Of a DNA stretch of 34,381 nucleotides, positions 1-10,000 are shown in pieces; position 1 is the first letter of the stretch; the number at the start of each line of letters is the position of its first letter. Made by a program: the position numbers and the translations under genes. The notes below the pieces were generated by a model. It had not been told where the DNA came from. It did no database searches and was given only the letters and a program-made list of their open reading frames with translations. Origin of the DNA: Beroe ovata (lineage: Eukaryota; Ctenophora; Nuda; Beroida; Beroidae). The stretch spans positions 119,746 to 154,126 of the forward strand of contig CAMPET010000013.1 in assembly GCA_946803715.1 (NCBI GenBank), in the 5' to 3' direction.

Positions 1-31
<31 letters not shown>
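1..31. repeat. (CA)n microsatellite
   Basis: Perfect CA dinucleotide run at the left edge of the window, probably continuing beyond it. Confidence 0.95.
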
Positions 32-33
<2 letters not shown>

Positions 34-788
34 CACAATGATCATCATATGGATTCGGTGTGACATGTTTGACACAATGACACATGCTAATTTCATATTG
101 GATACATTGAGTTCAGTTCAATAGCTGGTTATACAATTTATTCTATGATGAATACACTATACCTACATAACAAATTAGGTCTGCGCTCACTACCTATCAT
201 CGTATTACATGATTATGCTGCAGATCTGTCATTGACGGACACGCCCATCCACACACACAATTATACTGCTAGTTTGTGTAACGTGTAAACGCACACAATT
301 ATACTGATTGTGTACAGACTACAGGCAGTGATGTATTTACATACCAGAAATAAGAATTCTGGGAAACCGAATTGCGAGGATTGAAAATAAGCGCCGGTCG
401 AGGTTATTAGGTTATGACTCATAAGGTATGACCCTGTGTATAACACATACAATATGAATGGTTATCATATTCCTTGGAAGTTTCAAATACGCCAGAAGTA
501 ACCATTACATACAAAATATACCCATTTTGATGATTCATGTCAGTTATGCCGTAAGATTGCACATTCTGTACATTAATCTGAGACACACTGATTAGATCAG
601 CGATGTATAGAAACCCTGTGATCTAATTACACTGAAACACTTAACCTATCATAATTACACGGAGGACACTGGTGATTGTGACAACTTATCAGAAAACAGT
701 TACCTAACGCTGACTAGCTTTTCACTTCACAGATACATAAAGAGTTCACATACATTGGTTCTGGCAAAATCGGCTCTTTTTCAATCAG
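32..788. other. Non-coding stretch, probable 3' flank of the first minus-strand gene
   Basis: No supported coding exon was found here. It is AT-rich with short CA tracts. The only useful signal is a reverse-strand AATAAA (TTTATT at 137-142), about 650 bases past the stop codon at 789-791, which could end the transcript of the six-cysteine membrane protein gene. Confidence 0.5.
137..142 (-). terminator. Candidate poly(A) signal of the six-cysteine membrane protein gene
   Basis: AATAAA on the minus strand downstream of the stop at 789-791. It is the nearest canonical hexamer I found. The distance is long for a small gene, so the call is tentative. Confidence 0.3.
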
Positions 789-3088
789 TTATTGCCCCAT
801 GAACACTTGCATAATGGTGCCAGTTTTACGAACCTGGCTCGCGGAATCCTCGAGGGGTCTGTAGTGGGTCTCCATGTCACGGGTTGCACGTAGTATTCTC
901 TTCTCCAGCAACCTCTTTTGATAGAACCGGAAATAGAAGAACAGAGCCAGCACCAACACTGTTATCAGGGCTAAGATTATCCTGGACAGGGAGGATCTCC
1001 AGTCAGGAATGAAATTAGTCTCACAATCAGTCTCACAATGTAATGACTGATCACAATCAGTCTCACAATATCACACACAAAATGCTCAGTTTGCTTACTT
1101 TTGACTTAATTCATGGTTTGGGGTTTGGTACAGTTATCAGGGGCGAAGACCGAGCGGATAATTGAACCGAAACTGAATAAATAAAGAATATTTTACATCG
1201 TCCGCGGAAGACACGTTAATTGCTTGCTAGCAGTTTTGAAACCTCAACCTACTATGGTTATGTGAGTGGGGTTATATTCCACCCACTATATGAAATTTAC
1301 TGCAGCATTCCCGGTCCATCATTCGAGCACGATCTCGTGACATAATTAAAACAGTTCTTTGCAGGTATAAGGAAGGTGAAGGACGGAACTACACATCTTC
1401 TCATCGATAAAGCGTGAGCTAAGGTCAAGGAGGATACCATTCAGTCGAGATTCAGAGTCGAGGTTGGCGAATTGCTGAAGGCAGTGTGTAACGAGCTGAA
1501 AGGACGCGGGGAAAGGAGTCAGCCCTATGCGAAAGACGACACAAGCAGAAGTTGCTACGTTGTTTGATGAGAGATTAGCGGGTCCCAACAACCCCCGGGC
1601 GTTACAGAGTAGCAATAACCACGATCTTCCTGGGGGTTGGGGGAGCCCCTGAGCTGTAAAACTTGTGTCTGGGGGACGTCACTTCAATAGTCAGGAATAC
1701 TTGGTCCTAGAGCAGGAGGGTATCTCAAACCAAGTGGCAGAGGCGAGAAACTCTCTCCCTGAACTCCAAAACCAACCGGACCGATGCCTTGTGAGATCGA
1801 TCCAGAAATTCCCCAAAAGAGACCTCAGCACTTCAACTCACCGGAGTCAAAGCTGTTTGTGCGGGCTTCAACCATCATACCTAAACTTACATGGTCAGAT
1901 ACATCAACAATTTCTACTTGGTAGGTATGTCAATAGCCCCATGGGACTCAGGGATTTTGATCGTATAGTAAAGAGGATGGTTACTGAGTCAACGATAGAT
2001 ACTTCTAGATGGAGGATATCCAACACTTCACTCCGTAAGCTTTTCCCCTCAACTATACATCGTCATAAAGTGTCAGGAGGAGCAAGTAGAAAACTGAGAA
2101 ATGATCTCAAAATTGAGTGCTACGACTGTCTCTCAGCTAAGAGCTCCTACCAGCTTATCCTCACAATATCAATAAGTACAATCAATTATAAGTACAATCA
2201 ATTCCGTTTTTTAGATTCTAATCACAATTTCACCATGCCTAATGACCGATACACTCGCAGATTGCATTGGCATTGCTAGGTAATGGAAACAACACTGCTG
2301 CATTTACGAGGAAGACTCCATTTAGTGAGTAGCTGCCAAGAGGAGCTCCATCAAAGAGGCACATGGACACTCAGCAAAAGGATGAGGAGGATGGGGGAGT
2401 GGCGAAACGAAGTAGAGCACATGGCCTCATCATCTTCATCAACTTTTATAATTGAGCAGATACTGACTCATTGCAATGATTATGTGTTATTATCGCGGGG
2501 ACACTGATGTCTTTCATGGAAGCAGACACTGCATTTCACAACCAATGTTGTTTAATCTGCTTTATGATGAACATTATATTGAAGGATGTCGAAATCCACA
2601 AAGCATGATTTGAGTTGTACCATACTGAAGTTGGATATGGATTACTAGAAACCTCATTGGCACTGCATAGTTCTGATGCTTTTGAATTGATGTATATCAC
2701 TATATCATTACTTGTGTTTGGCAGGATAAAATATCAGATTCATATATTCTAAAGATCATATGACTTACCATAAATACCAATCCTTGTAGACTATTTTGTA
2801 GCTGGCGTCACAGCACCAGCGACTTTGAGGAACAGTGTAGTTGTAACAACAGTATTGGTATGCTGTACACCTGCAAAAAATGTAATTGAAATATTTCCTG
2901 CAATGAAAATGTCTTGGACAGAGATATAGAATGTCAGAAGGGATTGATAAATAGGCTAATTTTACTGTGACAATGTTAAGATTCAACTCACTTATACACT
3001 ATATCTGGATTAGTTTCACTAATTGTCAGATTCTTTATATCATTATAGTCCTTCAATAAAACTCTGCACGTCTGGTCATTAGACATTC
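789..3088 (-). CDS. Small six-cysteine single-pass membrane protein (Shisa/WBP1/VOPP1-like)
   Basis: Three minus-strand exons join in phase: 2992-3088, 2769-2870 and 789-981 (stop at 789-791), giving about 129 residues. The ectodomain has exactly six cysteines (DQTC, KC, YCC, WCC), followed by an aromatic KDWYLW motif. A hydrophobic segment (IILALITVLVLALFFYF) comes next, then a basic stop-transfer stretch (YQKRLLEKR) and a tail of about 40 residues. This order is the known layout of the STMC6 superfamily (Shisa, CYYR1, WBP1, VOPP1), whose members act as membrane adaptors in trafficking or degradation. The tail lacks the PPxY motif of WBP1. The first ATG available is at the start of exon 2992-3088 and is not followed by a signal peptide. 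Either a 5' exon with the signal is missing, or a non-coding 5' exon ends at the strong donor at 3964-3969. The last intron (982-2768) is unusually large. The superfamily call is fairly sure; the subfamily is not. Confidence 0.62.
982..2768 (-). other. Large intron of the six-cysteine gene, with unassigned ORFs
   Basis: This 1.8-kb intron is by far the largest of the gene. On the plus strand it holds a 204-codon ORF (1665-2279) followed at once by a 74-codon ORF (2283-2507). On the minus strand it holds an 89-codon ORF (1346-1615), while a plus frame over the same stretch is also open for about 50 codons. None shows a motif I recognise. The cluster could be a decayed mobile element or an unrecognised nested gene. 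A short direct repeat based on CACAATCAGTCT lies at about 1020-1070. Confidence 0.4.
1665..2279 (+). CDS. Unassigned 204-codon ORF inside an intron
   Basis: An uninterrupted plus-strand frame with an ATG at 1665 and a stop at 2277-2279. The product is hydrophilic and rich in Ser and Arg, with no signal peptide, membrane segment or catalytic motif that I recognise. It sits antisense within the last intron of the six-cysteine membrane protein gene. It does not resemble the two nested receptor genes elsewhere in the window. It may be chance, or a remnant of a retroelement. No function is proposed. Confidence 0.2.
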   Translation: MSGGRHFNSQEYLVLEQEGISNQVAEARNSLPELQNQPDRCLVRSIQKFPKRDLSTSTHRSQSCLCGLQPSYLNLHGQIHQQFLLGRYVNSPMGLRDFDRIVKRMVTESTIDTSRWRISNTSLRKLFPSTIHRHKVSGGASRKLRNDLKIECYDCLSAKSSYQLILTISISTINYKYNQFRFLDSNHNFTMPNDRYTRRLHWHC

Positions 3089-3427
3089 CTGTGGTGCTAA
3101 ATGATGACAGTTGTTGGTATATTTGAAGAGAGATTTAGTGAGAAGTATAGATAATTTCAAGTACAGGTGAAACCCAAGAGGTGTGATGCAACTTAAAGTT
3201 TGCTATAAAATTAGTAGGATTGCTCTCTTTCCCTTGGCCTCAGGATAAAATATAGAATTGTGTGGGGCCGACAGTAGTGAGAACCCTAAAATAATGTTTG
3301 AAACTCTTCCAAGACATCATTATGAAAGACATTCAAATATTAATATTGATATTAAGCTTTTACTTTAGCTTCATGAAGCATCACAAATCTAGAGTTAATA
3401 CTTGATGAACTAAGGTACTAGTGCCTT

Positions 3428-3539
3428 GGTTCTGAATTGTAGGATTTTACCCTACCGTCGGTGCGCACCATTTTCAATCCGCCCCGACGGGATAAAATCC
3501 CGCCAGCAAGGGTAGGGTGAAATCCTACAAGGTTCTGAA
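3428..3539. mobile_element. 94-bp MITE with 9-bp target-site duplication (copy 1)
   Basis: Element 3437-3530 has 20-bp terminal inverted repeats, TTGTAGGATTTTACCCTACC at the left and nearly its complement (one mismatch) at the right. It is flanked by the exact duplication GGTTCTGAA (3428-3436 and 3531-3539). The interior is also partly self-complementary. A 9-bp duplication is typical of Mutator-like (MULE) elements. No coding capacity, so it would be non-autonomous. Confidence 0.9.
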
Positions 3540-3648
3540 TAACTTTTCATACCTATCCAGCCCATATTATGACATTATATTGAGACTTAATGCAGCTGAT
3601 AAGGTTTCCAGAGCTAGAAGCAGACAGTAATTTTGCACGTTAAATTAT

Positions 3649-3755
3649 GAATTAATTTTGTAGGATTTTACCCTACCGTCGGTGCGCGCGATTTTCAATC
3701 CGCCCCGATAAAATCCCGCCAGCAAGGGTAGGGTGAAATCCTACAAGAATTAATT
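3649..3755. mobile_element. 89-bp MITE with 9-bp target-site duplication (copy 2)
   Basis: Element 3658-3746 has the same termini and almost the same interior as the copy at 3437-3530, differing mainly by a 5-bp deletion after CCGCCCCG. It is flanked by the exact duplication GAATTAATT (3649-3657 and 3747-3755). Different target duplications show that the two copies were separate insertions, not a tandem duplication. Confidence 0.9.
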
Positions 3756-4514
3756 CTGTCAGAGAATCAATTTTGTGGCGCGCGCATGGCGCGATAAAAA
3801 TTTACGAGACAGTGCAGTGCAATGTTTATCACAAGTTAACTTAGATTGTAAATATAATTTTTGCCCGCGGATCTTATCTGTCCACTGTTTTTTGCGCGCG
3901 GCAGATAACATCCGATAATATAATTTTAGATTAATCGATATTGCAATTGTTTAATTTAATTTCACTTACGGTCTCGTTGTAGGATTCTTTTTATTCTTAT
4001 CTTATCTAATACTCTTGTCTTGGAATGACGAGAGCTCTACAATAATAGATGTATGACGTATGTAAGCAAGTTTATAGAATCTCTTGTTGTTTTGTATGTT
4101 GTAATTGAAGTTGATAGCTTAATCATGCTTTTCATATATATTAGTTTGTGTATATACTATTCTCTTAATTCAATATTGGACATATTCTAGGGTATAGTAT
4201 TGTAGAATCTTCATAAACATTAGAATTCTTGTCAAAAGCAAAATGGAACATAAAATTGAAATGCCCTCAATAGTTCAGGTACATGTTCTTTTTATAGCAG
4301 ACACCGGTCACCGAGGAACCCAATAGGGGTAAGAGGGTATTTGATTTTAGTTGAATTATTATTTTAAATGATTATTGTGAATGTATAATCTGTGCAATTT
4401 GTAGTGCCTCATGTTATACAGGTTATATGTTATACAGGTTCAATCAGAATTGAGTTTAGAGTCTTCCTTTCCCATCCTTGAAAAGAGACAGGCAGCCCAA
4501 AGGACTTTAAACAG
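3756..4514. promoter_or_regulatory. Region between two head-to-head genes, with GC-rich patches
   Basis: Between the minus-strand six-cysteine gene and the plus-strand LRR gene the AT-rich sequence is broken by GCGCGC-rich patches at about 3775-3795 and 3888-3902. An imperfect hairpin at about 3866-3915 pairs CGGATCTTATCTG with CAGATAACATCCG. A consensus donor (ACTTAC at 3964-3969, minus strand) could end a 5' exon of the left gene. A short open segment 4298-4328 with a GTAAGA donor is phase-compatible with the first secure LRR exon, but no start exon could be joined to it. A shared bidirectional promoter is an inference. Confidence 0.35.
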
Positions 4515-6976
4515 ATCATGCCATGGAAAGTGGAGTCCCCAACCTGAAAAGTGTAGTCCTTGAGTACATATGCAAGAACTTCGACACGATCTTCTACAAG
4601 AAGTAATGAAAACACAAATTCATGATTCATCATTTTTGTTAGCCAAGTAATGATTATTGAAAGTTAATTATACCAGTACATTGTTCAGCACTTGTTCATT
4701 AAAAACTCTTGAATATTCTCCAGGCTTCACAAGATAAGGAGTTATCTTAAGGAACAGTCTTGCAGCGATTGCACAGAGTACTTTATTGAACATCAGGTAT
4801 TCTGTCATATTGTATATGATATCAGCTTGTACTTGAGAAATATTAATTATTATATTTGAAGACTTCGTTTATATGACGAATATATAAAGATTATTGGATA
4901 ATTTTCAACCAAACTTTGCTTTCAGGACATCCCTGACACCTGCAGTAATGGGCAAATAAAGATTAAGGCCATTACTGTTCTGCAAGATTTCATAAAGGCC
5001 CGTGGTCTTGGAGAGGTAAATCATTGCGTTTCAGTTTGATTCAATTTGATTCACGTTTTGAATTGGTGAAGACTAGAGGCTTATCCCTTGCATTGAACTA
5101 TTTGATAAACAATTCTTGGAATATATGATATATAAATTCACATCAAACATATCTCAAGCTGTTGTGGAAAGAAACTCAAGTCAAGAAAGGAAGACGTATA
5201 AAGGTTGGACTGGAAATCAGTAATGTGATTGTGGAGCTTACTGATATTGTTGAGAAGAAACAAAAGGCAAAGAACTTAGCTGCCCTGGTATGTATTTCAT
5301 ATGTATGATTTTACACATTCTGCTTGGCATTCATGCCCATAACTCATTCGGTCCTATGGATTGAACCAAACTCAAATTTTAATTTAATCTTCTCACATGC
5401 AGCTGATGGTCAAGAAGCTTTACTCTAAGTTCTTATCTGATCCCATCTTGATCAGCTACTGCAAGAAAGAATTGGTAAGATCTAATTCTACTTATCTGAA
5501 ATGATGGATTTGATTTTTCAACGTGTACCATGATTTTGAATCAAAAAACCTAGTCCACCATGGTACCATGATGCATTGATGTAGGGAAACAGGCGGAGTC
5601 AGGTATACCAGACAGAGTCAGTACTCCGTACAGCAGTTCCCGCTTGTGCAGTCAATGCAGTGGATGAACTACGCGGATATGGTTCGTTATACACTGTGTC
5701 TAAATAATTAGGTACTCCAAAATGCATAATGTTTCATCACGTCCTAGTGTACCTCTTAATTTGATTACAACATCATCCGATTTGTTTTGAATCATATTAT
5801 CATAGGTGTCGGGAGTAATGTGGCGGGGAGAGCTAATCCGGAATTTTTGCATCGTGTGTAGCACGTGACGTGTTATGATTATAACTCAGTGTGTACTCAA
5901 CGTGAGATTCAACCTTGCACAATCCTCCCTGCAGAGTTCACGGAGAGGGAGCGATGGGAGACCCTGGCAAATATCCCAGAGTACAATCTCAGGAGATCAC
6001 ACTTCCTGCTCCTGGTACACCCAAACTCCAGAGTTCTGGATTTCAGTTTCTGCCCCGCTCTCTTCTCGCCCCTCTTTCTAGACATAGTCCTGAAGAAAAC
6101 TAAGGTTTGTTAGACCGGGATAACTATGACACGGTGGCATAGTGACGCGCTACTGTAAATGGCCAGATTGCCACGTATTGTGCCTCAATGTCTCGGCGCT
6201 TGCGCCTTGCGCCTCTTTATTAGTATATTTGGTATAATCCGTGCTTTAATGACTATCATTTTCTAATTATTGTGTGATAATATTACGCTATCATTTGAGA
6301 GTTGAGGCCTGCGCGAGAGTTGAGACCGAAATCGCATTGTGTTTAGTCGTAGCCAATCAATTAATGACCTTTGTAATACCTACTCATTGCCTATATTGAT
6401 TGGACTTCGCTCCAGAAAGTCCGGAGTGTGAACCTACAAAACTGCGGCCAGAGCCTAGACAATGAGAACACTGTTATCACAATAATGAAGAAATGCCAGA
6501 AAACATTACGATACCTCAACCTCAACAGGTAGGTACCCACTCTTTCTGGATACTCAGTATAGTTTTGCATATATTCTGACCGTGTCATAGTATCTATACA
6601 ACTTGTTACAATTAGGGGGAAAATAAAACACTCGGAACATGAACAACAGCTTCTCTTCGGGAACATGGGTGTTTTATACCACCGCAGGTGCTCGGCAGTG
6701 GAATCAGAGAGTGTGTTCAGGAGTTTGAGGAAGTACGATATCCCGCTCAAACAACTGTCCATCGCCGCACTTCACAAGGACAACACGCTCAGTTGCCGAG
6801 AGTTTCACAGATATTTCACCTCCCGTTACGGGCGTCTCCTCCTATCGCTCGACCTGTCAGGTGAGAGAGGGAAATAACCTGTGTTTTTCACTGCTTCTGC
6901 ATGGTATTGTGGTATCATGCTAGACAGTTAAAATAATGTGTTGAGATAACAATTTCTAGCAGATCCAGCTGTACTC

Positions 6977-7014
<38 letters not shown>

Positions 7015-10000
7015 TAGGTGTTGTGCAATGTGTGACAAGGTTGCTTCACTGCCAGAGTAATCAGCAATTTGGAACAGTAATGGACGTTGTTAATTGCACC
7101 TCAAATCCTATGACAGCTACTTGCCCACTATTATCATGCCCATTGTACAAATAGGAGCATGAGTATGATGTATAACAGTGTACACACTCCCTCTCTCTCC
7201 CCCAGGGCTGACGTTATGTGAGACTGAGCTACACTCCATACTCGCGCACTGCAAGAAACTAGAGCAGTTGATCCTCGAGGAGACAAAACTCCAAGTGGAC
7301 TGTTACTGTCACTCTCCTGAATGTCTATCATTCGATACCACTGCTATTACCAAGTTGAAGGTTCATTCTTCCATTGATCACATCCATCAACGCATTGAAG
7401 CTTCCCATGATTCATTTTTAATCATCATAACCAGATACGGTAATTCGATCATTTCCTAATACCCTATTAATTATGTTGTTGCAGGTGTTGAATTTGAACA
7501 GGTCTCCCTGTAAGGACAAGGTTGTACGTGTTTTGATCGACAATAACAGCTCCCTGGAGTCACTGTCCATGGCCTCCCTTGACCTCAGTAATGTGTTTGA
7601 CCCAATTGAACTACGACACCTTCAACGCCTCAGATCCCTTGATATTTCCTTCTTCGGTGGGTACCTGCTGCTGCGCGCCTCAAATTTCGGCAGAAAACTG
7701 CTGCTGCGCGCATATCGCATTTCCCCTCCTGATTCAAGTACTATCCATGTGCTTCGGCATTGTGATTTCTCGCGCTTATCTGTGTAATATGAGGATGGAT
7801 TATACCTATGAATATTATGCAGCAATTGGTTATGCAGCCTGCGTGACCCATGCTGTTTGCTGATAAATATGATACTATGGTAACGTGATTTAAAACCTCG
7901 CCTGCCGGCTGCCTGACTATGATTACAGATGTACGAAATTCGGACGTTTCACGTTGACAAGTATAACAGATAACAGAAGCATGTTGTGCTTAGAAATTTT
8001 ACATTTCATATCATATATGGATTGTGCATTATGCATGGATGCATGCAATATGCATGTTAATGTCAGTTAACGAGGCTGCTAAGGAAACTTTACCAGTCTG
8101 AAAAACGTGTCTTATTCCCACGTTATGTCACAGATAATCGTACATTGTAATCGGTTATAACTCTCCTCGAATCAGGAAACTCGGCGTATGAAGACTTCGC
8201 GGCGTACAAGCAGGAATTGTCACCGTCACTCCGATGGTTGAAAATGAGCGGCTATACGGGGGTGGATGTCTCCCACTTGTGTGTAGCCAGCCCATACCTC
8301 ACTACCCTCATTCTCAATACATCAGTCGTGGGTATGTCGGAATGTCCAGTAGACAATGTCCACAGAACAACTCAGCGTACGAAGTGTTTCACGTCTCAAG
8401 TTGTCAGCTTGTCTCGAAATTGCCGGAAGGGAGGACAACGACAATGATAGTAGCAATATTACACTTGTGTTTCAGATTTGTCAATGACACGTGCCATGAG
8501 GGAGAACATGTCCGGGAAAACTGTCCCCATTCCTCATACAATTGAACACTTGCAGCATTTGACAAGGTCAGTCCGTCTATATGGTAGTTACTGCCCTCAG
8601 GCCCTCTATTTATCACATTATCTATCACAGACACTGCCACACTCATGTGGTGTGTATGTGTCTGACATCTGTGTACGTGACATCTGTGTGTCTGGAATCT
8701 GTGTGCATGACATCTGTGTGCATGACATCTGTGTGCGTGACATCTGTGTGCGTGACATCTGTAACTCAGGTTAGAGCTGCGGTACACGAGTGTTGACCTG
8801 CGACACTTGTTCGACTGTGACACCGTCCTGCCACTGGTGGAGCTAGTACTTGAGGGAGATATGCTCGACAATGATAGTCTCCTCTACATTGTGAATCGAG
8901 ATGTCGATGCCCCTCAACACAGGTTATTTTCCATGTAATACGTNGATGAACCCTGTGATCCACGTGTGGATCAGGAGGGTCACACGGAAAAATAGAATTT
9001 GACCCTCCTGATCCATACACGTGGATCACCGAGTTCACTTAGGTGACCCTTCTGATCCACGTGCGCTTCCCTGGGGTCAAATTGGATTTGAGTGATCATC
9101 GAATTTCGACTTGGCCCCAGAGAAGCGCCACGTGGATCAGAAGGCTCACCTAAGATGAGCCCTGTGATCCACGTGCGGAGCAGAAGGGTCAAATTCCATT
9201 TTTCAGGGATAAAATTCCAGGTGAGCCTCCTGATCCGCCATAATGTGTGTGTATGATACGTGTACACTGTACACGTGTTCATTACTGAGTACCTACTAGG
9301 GTACCTTCTTGATACCTGTTGTAATTGTTTATTGTTTGGTTTAATAAACACTTGATACGGAATGTTTTGAAATGTTTAAAGCAACATAAGTGGGTACAGG
9401 CACTAGTTAACCGAACAATTTCACTTGTTGACAAAAATTATTAATCATACACCTTGTTGGGAGATTTTTGTCACAAAAGGGTTCAATTAAAAGGCATCGC
9501 GGTTGAATGCCTCCTGTTTTAAGTCGACTAATAACAACTCATACAACCACGATGCTTCTAAATTGAACCCTTTTGTTGCGAAAATCTCCCAACGAGATTT
9601 CTAATTGTTTTTCTAATGAATGATTATGAGACATTCCACTACAACCTAAGACAAACTCACGCTCATAGAAACATATATCGTCTTTGATGCTTGAATACCT
9701 TAGAAAGTTAGAAATGTATTTTGTTTTGCTAGGATTTCTACCTCTGGTTCTTCTAACCAGCTCCCATGAGAGTCCCACACATACCACAAGATACGACACT
9801 CCACATAGAAATTCGAGCACAATGCCTTTGGAAATATCGACCACTGGAACTAAATTGGACGCCAAGACATCGGACATGAACCGCTCGTGTATTTTCCACA
9901 ACTATCAGCCTTCTTTCGGACAGGAAATGTTCATTTTGTCCCTGAATGTGAGAAGTTTTGGTGAATGCTGGAAGTATTGTGAGGTATATGAGTTTTCCAG

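Noticed and set aside
4243-4328. Start exon of the LRR gene at ATG 4243 joined to 4298-4328
   Set aside because: It would need a 19-base intron (4279-4297), too short for animal splicing, and unspliced reading stops at 4323-4325. The segment 4298-4328 itself may still be coding.
5865-6113. Single 82-codon ORF beginning MTCYDYNS as a separate gene
   Set aside because: The same frame from 5935 is an LRR-gene exon with matching phases; the bases before it are a short intron.
8655-8768. Possible CRISPR-like array
   Set aside because: Tandem 15-bp units without spacers, in a eukaryotic intron; it is a minisatellite.
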